Assembly: GCA_947503335.1 (NCBI GenBank)
Contig: CANNCY010000003.1
Location: 1-64,000, forward strand
Direction of reading: 5' to 3'
From: an uncultured Pseudomonadales bacterium
Lineage (GTDB): Bacteria > Pseudomonadota > Gammaproteobacteria > Pseudomonadales > CANNCY01
Length of the DNA: 64,000 bases
Positions 37,737 to 47,721 of this stretch are shown piece after piece (the first letter of the stretch is position 1; each line of letters begins with the position of its first letter). The notes beneath the pieces are model-generated. The model was given only the letters and a program-made list of their open reading frames with translations, was not told the origin of the DNA and did no database searches. The position numbers were made by a program, and so were the translations under genes.

Positions 37737-38977
37737 AGCGCCTTGTTTTACTGACACTTGTTGCCATGCTTGGCGGCGCAGTGCTGTGGCGATATGCACA
37801 GATGGAGCCTGGTTATATGGTTATCCATTTTGCTGGCTACACCGTAGAAACCGGATTCGTGCTCGGTGTTGTCTTGCTGGCGATACTGATCATTATGCTT
37901 TATTTCGTAGTGTATCTTTTGTCGCGTTTGTTCGGCGTAAAGAAATATTGGCGCAATCGCCAAGACCGGCGTCTAGGTAAGAAGCTGCAAAATGGCATGC
38001 TAGATTTCATTGAAGGTCGATACAAGCAGGCACAAACACGCTTGCAAAAAGTGGCTAGGAATTCAACATCGCCCTTAGTTAGTTTACTGTTGGCAGCACG
38101 CTCAGCGCATCGATTAGGTAATGATGATGACGTAGCTAAACTGCTAGATAAAGCCGATAAGGCTGCGCCTAGCGACTCTAATGCGGTGGCGTTAACGCAA
38201 TATGAACTGTATCGAGACCGCCATGATTGGGAGCGCGCGTTAGCAACCTTAAATCATTTGGGTGAGCGCAACGATGCGCTACCTATGCTTTTGGTTTATA
38301 GAGCCGAAGTATATCGCGTGCTGCAAGATTGGGCTGCATTAGAGCCGTTGTTAGACGCAATTAAGAAGCAGAAATTGATGAACGCAGATCGGTTCGCTAG
38401 TTTAGAGCGCGAAACCTATTTGGGCTTACTTGCTACTACCTTTGATGCGGTGGCTCGCCACCCTGAAAATCAGTCAGAAGCCCTAGATAGATTAGGTAAG
38501 ATCTGGGCAAAGGTACCCAAGCATTTGCGCGAAGATTCGGCGATCAAGCGTGACTACTGTCGAGATTTGATTGATCTAGGTGAGCACGATCAAGCCGAAA
38601 AGCTGATTCGAAAAACACTCGATAAAGACTGGGCACCTGGGTTGGTAGAGCTCTACGGTGAAGTACATAGTCAACACATTGCCAAGCAGTTAACGAATGC
38701 ACAGAAATGGTTAGACAAGCAGGGTGACTCAGCTAATTTGCGATTAACCCTAGGGCGTCTGTGCCTAAGTAACGAGCTATGGGGGCAGGCGAAAGAGCAT
38801 TTTGAGGCTGCTGTCGTACTTGATTCAGAATCACCAGCGCGCCTTGAGTTGGCAAGATTGTTAATGAATCAGGGCGAGTTCAAGCTTGCAGCACAACATT
38901 ACCACAACGCCCACGCATCGGGCGAGGTAGCACTGCCTGTACTACCTCAGCCTTCGCTACCTCAGCCAAACCGCTAA
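37733..38977 (+). CDS. hemY: HemY-family protein with TPR-like repeats
   Basis: 414 aa. Two N-terminal membrane segments (residues about 1-20 and 38-65), HemY N-terminal domain ([21 protein letters not shown]), then TPR-like helices to the end. Not a protoporphyrinogen oxidase despite the shared name. Last of the hem operon. The C-terminus repeats LPQPSLPQP, and the 3-prime end overlaps the convergent ubiD by 4 nt. Confidence 0.9.
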   Translation: MKRLVLLTLVAMLGGAVLWRYAQMEPGYMVIHFAGYTVETGFVLGVVLLAILIIMLYFVVYLLSRLFGVKKYWRNRQDRRLGKKLQNGMLDFIEGRYKQAQTRLQKVARNSTSPLVSLLLAARSAHRLGNDDDVAKLLDKADKAAPSDSNAVALTQYELYRDRHDWERALATLNHLGERNDALPMLLVYRAEVYRVLQDWAALEPLLDAIKKQKLMNADRFASLERETYLGLLATTFDAVARHPENQSEALDRLGKIWAKVPKHLREDSAIKRDYCRDLIDLGEHDQAEKLIRKTLDKDWAPGLVELYGEVHSQHIAKQLTNAQKWLDKQGDSANLRLTLGRLCLSNELWGQAKEHFEAAVVLDSESPARLELARLLMNQGEFKLAAQHYHNAHASGEVALPVLPQPSLPQPNR

Positions 38978-40446
38978 TCTTCAAAGATGTTTAGCGCATC
39001 CCACATTTGATCAACCTTTGAAACCACCTCAGGGTCGCGCTCGATAGGGCGGCCCCATTCGCGGTCGGTCTCGCCCGGCCATTTGTTGGTTGCATCAAAA
39101 CCAATTTTGCCGCCAAGGCCTGAAACAGGCGAGGCAAAATCCAGATAATCAATCGGCGTGTGATCGATCAAAGTGGTATCACGCACTGGGTCCATGCGGG
39201 TTGTCATCGCCCAGATTACGTCATTCCAGTCACGGGTATTGATGTCGTCATCGACCACAATCACAAATTTGGTGTACATAAACTGCCTTAAGAAGCTCCA
39301 TACACCCATCATGACGCGCTTAGAATGCCCTGCGTATTGCTTGCGAATCGACACCACCGCTAGGCGATACGAACAGCCTTCGGGTGGCAAGTAAAAGTCA
39401 GTTATTTCAGGAAACTGCTTTTGCAGCAAAGGCACAAACACTTCGTTTAGTGCCACACCTAGAATGGCAGGTTCATCGGGCGGGCGGCCAGTATAGGTGC
39501 TGTGATAAATGGGGTCTTTGCGGTGTGTAATCTTAGTTACCGTAAACACCGGAAAGCTATCTACCTCGTTATAGTAGCCCGTATGATCACCATAAGGGCC
39601 TTCGTCAGCCATGTCGTTGGGTCTGATTTCGCCTTCTAATACAAACTCAGCGCTAGCAGGTACCTGTAGGTCGTTTGTTAGGCTTGTTGTTACCTCTGTA
39701 CGAGAGTCGCGTAATAGGCCCGCAAAAGCATACTCGCTTAGTGTATCTGGCACGGGCGTCACTGCGCCTAAGATGGTTGCAGGGTCTGCACCTAAGGCTA
39801 CCGATACTTTGAACGGCTCATTTGGGTGCTTTAGTTGCCAATCACGCAGATCTAGCGCACCACCACGATGTGACAGCCAGCGCATAATTAATCGGTTTTT
39901 ACCGATCAATTGCATTCGATAGATGCCAAGGTTTTGGCGCTTCTTTTCGGGGCCGCGGGTTATCACTAAGGGCCAGGTAACCAATGGTGCGGCGTCGCCA
40001 GGCCAGCAGGTTTGGATGGGTAGCTTGTTAAGATCGATGTCGTCGCCTTCGATGACGACCTCTTGACAGGGTGCCTTCTTGATCTTCTTAGGCGCCATGC
40101 TCATGATCTTCTTAAGCAGCGGCAGCTTGCTCATCGCGTCTTTGATGCCCTCTGGTGGTGAGGGCTCACGTAGATAGGCCAGTAACTCGCCTAGTTCGCG
40201 AAGCGCAATAAGATCAGATTGACCCATGCCCATAGCGACACGTTCTGTGGTGCCAAAGAGATTGCCTAAAACAGGTGTGTCATGACCGACGACGTTTTCA
40301 AACAACAACGCCGGGCCGCCCCGACGTAGGGTGCGGTCACAAATTTCGGTCATTTCTAAATTGGGATCAACGGGGTGCGTTATGCGTTTGAGCAACCCCT
40401 TCTGTTCGAGTTGATCTATAAAGTCGCGTAGGTCGCGATACTGCAT
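38974..40446 (-). CDS. ubiD: 4-hydroxy-3-polyprenylbenzoate decarboxylase UbiD
   Basis: 490 aa. Decarboxylates the ubiquinone precursor using prenylated FMN from UbiX. N-terminal [20 protein letters not shown], the core [23 protein letters not shown] and the C-terminal [16 protein letters not shown] are typical; E-x-P-E-G near [11 protein letters not shown] is in place. Downstream of rho by 23 nt on the same strand. Confidence 0.96.
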   Translation of the reverse strand: MQYRDLRDFIDQLEQKGLLKRITHPVDPNLEMTEICDRTLRRGGPALLFENVVGHDTPVLGNLFGTTERVAMGMGQSDLIALRELGELLAYLREPSPPEGIKDAMSKLPLLKKIMSMAPKKIKKAPCQEVVIEGDDIDLNKLPIQTCWPGDAAPLVTWPLVITRGPEKKRQNLGIYRMQLIGKNRLIMRWLSHRGGALDLRDWQLKHPNEPFKVSVALGADPATILGAVTPVPDTLSEYAFAGLLRDSRTEVTTSLTNDLQVPASAEFVLEGEIRPNDMADEGPYGDHTGYYNEVDSFPVFTVTKITHRKDPIYHSTYTGRPPDEPAILGVALNEVFVPLLQKQFPEITDFYLPPEGCSYRLAVVSIRKQYAGHSKRVMMGVWSFLRQFMYTKFVIVVDDDINTRDWNDVIWAMTTRMDPVRDTTLIDHTPIDYLDFASPVSGLGGKIGFDATNKWPGETDREWGRPIERDPEVVSKVDQMWDALNIFED

Positions 40447-40469
40447 AATGCCCCCCGGCTAAGCAGGTC

Positions 40470-41729
40470 TTACTTGCCCTTCATGTTCATGAAGAATTCA
40501 TCGTTGGTGGTAGCACCCTTCAGACGATCAAGAATAAACTCGATTGCCGGTAGGTCGTCCATATCGTGTAGTAGCTTGCGCAAAATCCACACGCGCTGTA
40601 GATCGGCTTCTTCCATCAATAGGTCTTCTCGGCGAGTGCCACTGCGACGCAGGTTGATAGCAGGGTAAACACGCTTCTCGGCGATCTTACGATCTAGATG
40701 AAGCTCCATATTACCGGTGCCTTTAAATTCTTCGTAGATTACTTCGTCCATCTTAGAGCCGGTATCTACTAGTGCAGTAGCGATAATCGTTAAGCTGCCG
40801 CCCTGTTCGATGTTACGGGCTGCGCCAAAGAAACGCTTAGGGCGCTCTAGTGCGTGGGCGTCGACACCACCAGTTAATACCTTGCCTGAGCTTGGTACAG
40901 TGGTGTTATAAGCACGGGCTAGACGGGTAATCGAATCTAGCAAGATCACTACGTCTTTCTTGTGTTCTACTAGGCGCTTAGCCTTTTCGATCACCATTTC
41001 GGCAACCTGTACGTGGCGACTAGGTGGTTCGTCAAAGGTAGAGGCTACAACCTCGCCGCGCACAGAGCGCTGCATTTCGGTTACTTCTTCAGGACGTTCA
41101 TCGATTAGCAAAACCATTAGCTGGGCTTCGGGATTGTTGCGCGCAATCGCCTGAGCGATGTGCTGCATCATGATCGTTTTACCTGCTTTTGGAGGTGCTA
41201 CGATGAGGCCACGCTGGCCTTTACCGATGGGCGAGATTAGATCGATCACACGACCGGTCAAATCTTCAGTACTGCCGTTACCAGCTTCAAGCATCAAGCG
41301 CTCGTCAGGAAACAGCGGTGTTAGGTTTTCAAATAGAATCTTATTGCGCGAGTTCTCGGGCTTGTCGTAGTTGATCTCGGCGACCTTAAGCAGGGCGAAA
41401 TAGCGCTCGCTGTCTTTAGGTGGGCGGATCTTGCCGCTGATGTAATCGCCAGTACGCAGGTTAAAGCGTCTGATTTGGCTGGGCGATACATAGATATCGT
41501 CGGGGCCGGCTAGGTAAGAACTGTCGGCAGAGCGCAAAAAGCCAAAGCCGTCTTGTAGTATTTCGAGTACGCCATCACCGTAGATATCTTCGCCGCTTTT
41601 AGCGTGCTTTTTAAGAATCGAGAAGATGATGTCTTGTTTTCTAGATCGCCCGAGGTTTTCTAAACCCATTTCAGAAGCGATATTGATTAACTCAGCGATT
41701 GGTTTTGTTTTTAGATCGGTAAGATTCAT
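40470..41729 (-). CDS. rho: transcription termination factor Rho
   Basis: 419 aa, the usual short Rho. N-terminal RNA-binding domain with [17 protein letters not shown] (residues 51-67), then the RecA-like ATPase with Walker A APPKAGKT (178-185), Walker [18 protein letters not shown]-loop VDTGSKMD and R-loop [11 protein letters not shown]. Hexameric RNA translocase that stops transcription. Follows trxA after a 253-nt gap with hairpins. Confidence 0.98.
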   Translation of the reverse strand: MNLTDLKTKPIAELINIASEMGLENLGRSRKQDIIFSILKKHAKSGEDIYGDGVLEILQDGFGFLRSADSSYLAGPDDIYVSPSQIRRFNLRTGDYISGKIRPPKDSERYFALLKVAEINYDKPENSRNKILFENLTPLFPDERLMLEAGNGSTEDLTGRVIDLISPIGKGQRGLIVAPPKAGKTIMMQHIAQAIARNNPEAQLMVLLIDERPEEVTEMQRSVRGEVVASTFDEPPSRHVQVAEMVIEKAKRLVEHKKDVVILLDSITRLARAYNTTVPSSGKVLTGGVDAHALERPKRFFGAARNIEQGGSLTIIATALVDTGSKMDEVIYEEFKGTGNMELHLDRKIAEKRVYPAINLRRSGTRREDLLMEEADLQRVWILRKLLHDMDDLPAIEFILDRLKGATTNDEFFMNMKGK

Positions 41730-41937
41730 AGTACAGGAAGTTCTAATGCTCTAGAGACGGCGCGACTGCGCAATGGATGTTGATGTTGGCGCTATATCTA
41801 ATAGCTAGCGCGTACAATTTTGCTCAAACAGGTCTTAGTTTAGGGTATTGCCGCTTACGTAATTAGGGTACTGCCGGTTGTTTGGCACGAGATCGGCTAG
41901 AAATGCCGATGGGGTCAGTATAACCAATTGTGGTGAA

Positions 41938-41970
41938 AGCGCAACAGCGTGATTGAGATACTGTTGCGCT
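41938..41970 (-). other. hairpin between trxA and rho
   Basis: AGCGCAACAG (41938-41947) and CTGTTGCGCT (41961-41970) form a 10-bp stem with a 13-nt loop, 13 nt past the trxA stop. On the reverse strand only a weak T-run follows, so it could be an inefficient terminator of trxA or an mRNA 3-prime end. A smaller hairpin, ATCGGC/GCCGAT, lies at 41892-41910. The remaining gap to rho (41730-41982) holds no gene; it is presumably the rho leader. Confidence 0.55.
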
Positions 41971-41982
41971 ATCTACGACTAG

Positions 41983-42309
41983 TTACAGGATTGAGTCGAT
42001 AACCTGAGCTAGTTCGTTCTTGGTAAGTGCGCCCACTTTGGTCACTTCTGCGTTACCGTCTTTAAAAAGGATCAGCGTTGGAATACCACGAATGTTGAAC
42101 TTAGCCGGTGTTTCTTGGTTTGAATCAACATCCATCTTGCAGATCTTAACGCGACCTGCGTATTCGTCGGCGAGTTGATCTAGTACTGGGGCGATCATCT
42201 TGCAAGGGCCGCACCATTCTGCCCAAAAGTCTACTAAAACAGGTAGCTCTGACTGTAGTACATCTGCATCAAAGCTTGCATCACTGGTGTGAACGATTGC
42301 GTCACTCAT
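41983..42309 (-). CDS. trxA: thioredoxin 1
   Basis: 108 aa. Active site FWAEWCGPCKM with Cys33 and Cys36, cis-proline region RGIPTLILFKDG, C-terminal helix ELAQVIDSIL. General disulfide reductant. GGAG precedes the ATG. It lies next to rho as in many gammaproteobacteria. Confidence 0.98.
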   Translation of the reverse strand: MSDAIVHTSDASFDADVLQSELPVLVDFWAEWCGPCKMIAPVLDQLADEYAGRVKICKMDVDSNQETPAKFNIRGIPTLILFKDGNAEVTKVGALTKNELAQVIDSIL

Positions 42310-42413
42310 TGGTTATCTCCAAGGGATAAATGTTGTTTGGCCCGAATTTTAGCACAGTGGGCGAGTATCTACAGGTATATGGGGGCTATCATCGCGATTG
42401 CAATGTTTGATGA

Positions 42414-43547
42414 TTACTCAGTTAAAAATAACGTGAGTAATGCATTTAGATGTTTCCAGCCAAGGTCGGTAGTACTTAATAGGTCATTGTTGCGCTCTAG
42501 TAGCCTCCGTGAAATAGCCTGATCTATCGCTGCCTCAAGCGCTTCAACGGATTGGTTGTTGATAAGCGATGTGATCTCGTTTGGATTAAATGCTTCGCGT
42601 AACCTAAGTCGATTCAGCATATATTCGAATGCCAAATCTTGGTTGGGCACAAGGCGCTGCTTATTCTCAGACGCACTCGCGGCAAGATAATGGGTAGGTA
42701 GCCGGGTTCTTTGCGTTCGATACACCTGATTATTGACCGTTAGCTTGCCGTGAGCACCAGCGCCAATACCGATGTAATCATCAAAGCGCCAATATATTTG
42801 ATTGTGTACTGAGCGTCTGTTTTGACGGGCGAAGGCCGAGACCTCATATTGTTCGAAACCATGATTCGCCAACAGCGCGAGGCCCGCATCGTGCATGTCA
42901 CCAATTATGTCATCGTCAGGCAGAGTCGGCGGCGTTGAGTAAAAGGCGGTATTGGGCTCAATAGTTAACTGATACCAACTGATATGGTTGGGCTCAAAGC
43001 TAATGGCCTTGGCAAGATCTTGCAACGCATCTTGGTGAGTTTGCCCAGGTAAGCCAAACATAAGATCTAGATTGATGTTGTCAAAGCCTGCTTCTCGGGC
43101 CATCGCAATGGCACGTTCAGCCTCTGATGCACTGTGAATTCGGCCTAAATTGGTTAGCTGTAGTGGGTCAAAGCTTTGTATGCCTATAGACAAACGGTTT
43201 ATGCCGGCCGTTCTAAAGCCCTTGAACCTTTCTTGTTCAAAGGTACCGGGATTGGCTTCCATCGTTACTTCTATCAGACTAAGATCGACACCCGTGATGT
43301 CGGCAACCCCTGATAATAAGCGAGTAATCGCGTCGGCAGAGAATAAACTGGGTGTACCGCCACCAATAAAGATAGATCTAAGTGCCGGGTCTGCAGACAG
43401 AGCATAATCGTTAGCAAGGTCTGCCAATAAACGGTCAACGTAGGCTTGCTCTGGCAAATCGCCCTCTTGTTTGTGGCTGTTAAAGTCACAATAAGGGCAC
43501 TTTTCTACACACCATGGGGTATGAATGTATAGCCCGATATTAGCCAA
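42414..43547 (-). CDS. hemW: radical SAM heme chaperone HemW
   Basis: 377 aa. The CxxxCxxC iron-sulfur motif is C13-C17-C20 (PWCVEKCPYCDFNSH), with the extra IGGGTPS and the radical SAM barrel. Lacks features of true HemN oxygen-independent coproporphyrinogen oxidase, so heme delivery is the likely role. Start overlaps the rdgB end by 8 nt. Confidence 0.93.
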   Translation of the reverse strand: MANIGLYIHTPWCVEKCPYCDFNSHKQEGDLPEQAYVDRLLADLANDYALSADPALRSIFIGGGTPSLFSADAITRLLSGVADITGVDLSLIEVTMEANPGTFEQERFKGFRTAGINRLSIGIQSFDPLQLTNLGRIHSASEAERAIAMAREAGFDNINLDLMFGLPGQTHQDALQDLAKAISFEPNHISWYQLTIEPNTAFYSTPPTLPDDDIIGDMHDAGLALLANHGFEQYEVSAFARQNRRSVHNQIYWRFDDYIGIGAGAHGKLTVNNQVYRTQRTRLPTHYLAASASENKQRLVPNQDLAFEYMLNRLRLREAFNPNEITSLINNQSVEALEAAIDQAISRRLLERNNDLLSTTDLGWKHLNALLTLFLTE

Positions 43548-44127
43548 GGCTAGCTACCAGTTTGGCCATAGCCCGGCCACGATGGCTGATAGCTTGTTTC
43601 TCTTCTTTCGACAGTTGCGCGGCGGTTTTGTCTAGCTCGGGTAGATAAAAGACAGGGTCGTAACCAAAACCGCTGTCGCCTTTTTGGCTGGTGTCGATCT
43701 GGCCATGCCATGAACCTTCGCAGATCAATGGCTGAGGATCATCAGCATGGCGAACAAGGGTTAGAGCGCAATGAAAATAGGCATTGCGGTTGTTCTCGCC
43801 TGTCAGCTTTTCGAGCAGAAGGTCGATGTTAGATTGATCAGATGCTTGTTCGCCAGAAAATCTTGCCGAGTAGATACCTGGAGCACCCTTTAGCGCTTCA
43901 ACGCACAGGCCCGAGTCGTCGGCTAGCGCAGGTAGCCCTGATAGACGGGCGGCATGGCGAGCTTTTATGAGCGAATTTTCGACAAAGCTAAGTCGGTCTT
44001 CGATGGCATCGCTAATACCCAGTTCGCGCTGGCTCACCACGTCGATATTGAAGGGGCCCAGCAGCGATTTTAGTTCGGCGAGTTTGCCGGCATTGCCCGA
44101 GGCCAGTACTAGTTTATTTATCTTCAT
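43540..44127 (-). CDS. rdgB: XTP/dITP diphosphatase (RdgB)
   Basis: 195 aa. Hydrolyses deaminated purine nucleotides to keep them out of DNA. Core motifs LVLASGNAGKLAELK, ALADDSGLCVEALKGAPGIYSARFSG and GDSGFGYDPVF are intact. Overlaps the DUF4426 gene by 14 nt and hemW by 8 nt. Confidence 0.96.
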   Translation of the reverse strand: MKINKLVLASGNAGKLAELKSLLGPFNIDVVSQRELGISDAIEDRLSFVENSLIKARHAARLSGLPALADDSGLCVEALKGAPGIYSARFSGEQASDQSNIDLLLEKLTGENNRNAYFHCALTLVRHADDPQPLICEGSWHGQIDTSQKGDSGFGYDPVFYLPELDKTAAQLSKEEKQAISHRGRAMAKLVASLG

Positions 44128-44581
44128 GGTAAAGCTTCTTACTAAAAGCCAATTGAATCGGTTTAGCCTCGCCCTGAGGGGTCACATCAAAGTAGAAGTT
44201 AATTACTTCTCGCGAGCTATAGCGAAATTCGGCAATGTAATAAACGGTGCCGGGATGCTCAATGGGGCGAAAGTCTAAGTTGGTCTTAACAGCCATCAGG
44301 TTTTGCGCATAGCCTTCAATGCTAGCAGGTTGGCCAAGGGTTTCGCTGCCATCATCTTTGATTTTGGTGACCGAGATGTTAACCATTGCGCGATTTGGGG
44401 CGCGCACAATGCCGTAGCTTTGAGCGACATCGGGGCTGATAAATTGTGAGTTAAATACGCTGTAGTACACCATATAGTCGCCTTGCTGTTTGCTCCATGC
44501 TTGTTGAGCTGGGGCAGCGTTAGTAATCGTACTAAAGGCGGCGGTTAGAGTTAGCAGAATGGCAGAAATGAAACGAGACAT
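44114..44581 (-). CDS. DUF4426 family exported protein
   Basis: 155 aa with a signal peptide (residues 1-22, cleaved near NAA-PA). The mature part holds short strands (YMVYYSVFNSQFISPDVAQSYGI, VNISV, EFRYSSREVINFYFDVTP) typical of DUF4426. Role unknown; usually between metW and rdgB, as here. Confidence 0.9.
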   Translation of the reverse strand: MSRFISAILLTLTAAFSTITNAAPAQQAWSKQQGDYMVYYSVFNSQFISPDVAQSYGIVRAPNRAMVNISVTKIKDDGSETLGQPASIEGYAQNLMAVKTNLDFRPIEHPGTVYYIAEFRYSSREVINFYFDVTPQGEAKPIQLAFSKKLYHEDK

Positions 44582-44589
44582 ATGGGTTC

Positions 44590-45189
44590 CTACGGATTTC
44601 GCGACAAATGAAATACGGCAGTTTGTGTAAATAGATTAGGCCACAGCTTAGCTAAGAACGAGGATTGGCCACGCACGTTTAGATATAGCTGGTCTAATAT
44701 CTCAATACCCAAATCATCGCACAATTCGAAGAAATCATTAATGGTGCAAAAGTGTGTATTTGGCGTATCGTACCATTCGAACGGAATGTTGTCGTATCGC
44801 GGCATAGCGCCCTTGAATAGTAGCTGCGCCCGTGCCATCCAGTGGCCAAAGTTGGGAATCACCACCACGCAATGTTTGCCTACACGCAGAATCTCTTGCA
44901 GGGTAAGGTCGGGTCGGCGCATTCTTTGTAAAGTATGGCTCATGATCACTAAGTCAAAGCTGTGATCGTCGAATCGACCTAGCCCATGATTTAAATCCTG
45001 TTCTATCACTGGCACATTTATTTCGATACAGCTTTGAATATGTGCTGGGTCTATCTCTAGCCCGTAACCACTAACCTGGCGATTTGTGTGCAGCAGTTGC
45101 ATTAGCGTACCGTCACCGCAACCAAGGTCTAGAACACGGCTATGCGGCTCGGCCCACTCTACGATTTGGTCAAACTCGGTGCGATTCAT
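44590..45189 (-). CDS. metW: methionine biosynthesis protein MetW
   Basis: 199 aa, methyltransferase-like fold with SAM loop VLDLGCGDGTLMQLL. MetW partners MetX in forming O-acyl-homoserine in proteobacteria. Start overlaps the metX stop by 4 nt. Confidence 0.94.
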   Translation of the reverse strand: MNRTEFDQIVEWAEPHSRVLDLGCGDGTLMQLLHTNRQVSGYGLEIDPAHIQSCIEINVPVIEQDLNHGLGRFDDHSFDLVIMSHTLQRMRRPDLTLQEILRVGKHCVVVIPNFGHWMARAQLLFKGAMPRYDNIPFEWYDTPNTHFCTINDFFELCDDLGIEILDQLYLNVRGQSSFLAKLWPNLFTQTAVFHLSRNP

Positions 45190-46283
45190 ATGCTAACGCT
45201 CCTCAAGAATGCGTTGAGTGCCTGCTCGTACCGTATATTAGGGAGCAAAAATGCATCGTGTCCCATGTCGGTTTCTATATCTAAATAGTGAACGGGGCGC
45301 TTTGCCTTGATTAATGCATCAGTAATTTCTTGCGAACGCTGGGGTGAGAATCGCCAGTCACTAGAAAATGAAACGACTAGAAATTTAGCGTGAGTCTGGG
45401 CGAAAGCCTGCGCGAGATCGCCGTTAAAGTCGCGAGACAAATCGAAGTAGTCAAGTGCACGAGTAAACAGAATATAGGTATACGCATTAAAGCGATTAGA
45501 GAATTGCTCGCCTTGATATTTAAGGTAGCTTTGTACCTGAAACTCGATCGCGTCAAATTCGTTTGCTTGAAACGTACCGGCTTTCAATTCGCGGCCAAAT
45601 TTTCGACCCATTGCGTCACCACTTAGGTAGGTGACATGGCCTACCATGCGAGCTAGTGACAAGCCATCGATTGGTGGCAGGCCTTTAGTGAATTTCGGGT
45701 CGCTAATAATGGCTTGCCGAGCAATTTCATTGAATGCGATGTTCTGGGCGGTAAGTTTGTGAGCAGATGCGATAACCGCAATGCTGTTCATCTTATCTGG
45801 ATAATCCACTGCCCACCGCATCGCTTGCATACCACCGAGGCTGCCACCAACAATACTCGCCCACTTTTCAATCTTTAAGTGCCGCATCAGCTGGTGTTGG
45901 CTAGCTACCCAGTCTCTAACTCGCAAGCTAGGAAAGCTAGCCCCGTAGGTTTGACCCGTTTCAGGGTTGATGCTGGTCGGCCCTGTCGAACCCATGCAGC
46001 CGCCCAGGTTGTTCAACGACACAACGAAAAAACGATTGGTGTCGATGGCTTTGCCCGGGCCGATAAAATGGTCCCACCAACCGGGGTGCTTGTCGTCAGC
46101 GTGATGTCGCCCTGCCGCGTGATGGTCACCGGTAAGCGCGTGACAAATCAATATGGCATTGGTGCCCTCGGCGTTTAGATGGCCGTAGGTTTCGTATTTG
46201 AGCGTATAGGGTTTAATCAGTTTGCCTGAAGCAAGCTCGATACCCTCGTCAAACGTGACCTGTTGGGGGGTGACGATCACCAT
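45186..46283 (-). CDS. metX: homoserine O-acyltransferase MetX
   Basis: 365 aa alpha/beta hydrolase. Nucleophile Ser148 in VGGSLGGMQAMRW, conserved NNLGGCMGSTGPTSINP and the C-terminal acid/His pair in DIETDMGHDAFLL. Proteobacterial MetX paired with MetW is generally a homoserine O-succinyltransferase, but acetyl versus succinyl use cannot be decided here. First step of the methionine branch. Confidence 0.93.
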   Translation of the reverse strand: MVIVTPQQVTFDEGIELASGKLIKPYTLKYETYGHLNAEGTNAILICHALTGDHHAAGRHHADDKHPGWWDHFIGPGKAIDTNRFFVVSLNNLGGCMGSTGPTSINPETGQTYGASFPSLRVRDWVASQHQLMRHLKIEKWASIVGGSLGGMQAMRWAVDYPDKMNSIAVIASAHKLTAQNIAFNEIARQAIISDPKFTKGLPPIDGLSLARMVGHVTYLSGDAMGRKFGRELKAGTFQANEFDAIEFQVQSYLKYQGEQFSNRFNAYTYILFTRALDYFDLSRDFNGDLAQAFAQTHAKFLVVSFSSDWRFSPQRSQEITDALIKAKRPVHYLDIETDMGHDAFLLPNIRYEQALNAFLRSVSI

Positions 46284-46290
46284 TGATTCC

Positions 46291-46887
46291 TTATAGGCCT
46301 AACACTAATTGGCGCACAGTATTTGTTACACCGATTGCGTCGCCCGCATGTCTGATAACTACTTCTATTACATGAATGCTTAACAGCAATAATATTGGCG
46401 AGAAGTCGAGGCCACCCGTATCAGGCATGATGCGTCTAAATGGGCGCATAAAGGGCTCGGTCATCTGTTGCAGCAAAAAAGCGATTGGATTATTGATCTG
46501 GGTTGCCATACTAAGCCAGCTCAAAATAATCACTATAAGAACAGCCCAAAAGACAATGTTTACTAAAAAGGCGAAGGTGCCCAGTAGTGACCAAGCGAAC
46601 AAGTTGCCTAATGGTAGTTGGCTAGCGCCAGCAAGCACGAAAAGTACAACGGTAATTAAAAAGTTGATTAGCGCCGCTAGCACAAGACAAGCAATGTCGA
46701 CCCCACCAAACCCTGGAATAATTTTGCGCAACGGGTTAAGCAATGGCGATGTGAACTTGACGATGCTCTGCGATACAGGGTTATAAAAATCGGCCCTAGC
46801 TAGCTGTAGCAAAAACCGGCCTAATACAAAGATTAGATACAGTGTGCCCAGGGTGGTGATGATTAGGTAGGCAATTTCGAAAAACAT
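46291..46887 (-). CDS. YggT family membrane protein
   Basis: 198 aa with two YGGT repeats, each a pair of hydrophobic segments with the motif NP(I)(A/R)..(P)F..P(L/F)RR(I/K)IP (SPLLNPLRKIIPGFGGVD and EPFMRPFRRIMPDTGGLD). Possibly linked to osmotic shock or division; role unproven. Located between proC and metX in the reverse-strand series. Confidence 0.92.
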   Translation of the reverse strand: MFFEIAYLIITTLGTLYLIFVLGRFLLQLARADFYNPVSQSIVKFTSPLLNPLRKIIPGFGGVDIACLVLAALINFLITVVLFVLAGASQLPLGNLFAWSLLGTFAFLVNIVFWAVLIVIILSWLSMATQINNPIAFLLQQMTEPFMRPFRRIMPDTGGLDFSPILLLLSIHVIEVVIRHAGDAIGVTNTVRQLVLGL

Positions 46888-46914
46888 AATTTGTCTCTGA
46901 TTGAATCTTAAAAG

Positions 46915-47721
46915 TTAGTTGTTAGCGGCCATTTCTTTAGCACGTTGCTTGCAGGCTTGCATTGCCTTGCTAACAGTGCCCCGAATGTCGCTATTTTCAA
47001 AGCTAAATATTGCTTGCTCTGTTGTACCGCCTTTTGACATGACATTCTGTTTTAGTGTTGCAAAACTTTCAGTGCTCTCGGCCGCAAGTTTCATAGCCCC
47101 TAGTCCTGCTTGTGCTACAAGCTGTCGCGCATCAGAAGGGCTGATACCATAAGACTCTGCCTCGGCCTGCATGGCTTCTAAAAACAAGAAAAAGTAGGCC
47201 GGCGAGCTGCCAGCTATGGCAATGATATCGTCAATTTCGCTTTCATGGTCAAGCCATCTAACTAATCCTAAAGGAGCAAATACTTGGTCGACATGAGCTC
47301 GGTCTTGATCGCTCACCTGAGGCGAACAATAAAGGCCCGTGACGCCCGCCTTTACCAATGTTGGGGTATTGGGCATGGCGCGTACGAGCCTTGTATGCGA
47401 GCCTAATTTGACTAGGTAAGACTCTGTGGTTAAGCCGGCGGCAATGGTTATCACCAAGCTGTTGCGTTTAATGATATCTGCGATTAATGGTTCGATTACT
47501 TCGAACATCATTTGAGGTTTAACCGCAAGTACCAAAACGTCGGCAAACTCGACCACTGCTTTGTTGTCGCCAATAAGAATACCGGTTTGTTCAGCCAATT
47601 GAGTCAGCTTTGGTTGTGAGCGATTACTTGCCATGATGTGATCTGCAGGTAGTTTGGCGTCGATCATTCCAACGATGATTGCCTTTGCCATGTTGCCTGC
47701 GCCAATAAAACCAACATTCAT
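46915..47721 (-). CDS. proC: pyrroline-5-carboxylate reductase
   Basis: 268 aa. Last step of proline synthesis. N-terminal NAD(P) motif VGFIGAGNMAKAII, and family signature near AGSSPAYFFLFLEAMQAEAE and LGAMKLA. Start codon overlaps the yggS stop by 1 nt (TAATG). Confidence 0.96.
   Translation of the reverse strand: MNVGFIGAGNMAKAIIVGMIDAKLPADHIMASNRSQPKLTQLAEQTGILIGDNKAVVEFADVLVLAVKPQMMFEVIEPLIADIIKRNSLVITIAAGLTTESYLVKLGSHTRLVRAMPNTPTLVKAGVTGLYCSPQVSDQDRAHVDQVFAPLGLVRWLDHESEIDDIIAIAGSSPAYFFLFLEAMQAEAESYGISPSDARQLVAQAGLGAMKLAAESTESFATLKQNVMSKGGTTEQAIFSFENSDIRGTVSKAMQACKQRAKEMAANN

Noticed and set aside
41882-41897. TGGCACGAGATCGGCT resembles a sigma-54 promoter on the + strand
   Set aside because: The -12 element is poor (CGGCT) and any transcript would run antisense into trxA; no gene fits it.
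42414-43547. Oxygen-independent coproporphyrinogen-III oxidase (HemN)
   Set aside because: Length and N-terminal motif match the HemW branch, which lacks HemN oxidase features.
46376-46786. 136-codon open frame on the + strand
   Set aside because: Antisense to the YggT gene, which has clear family repeats; no independent support.
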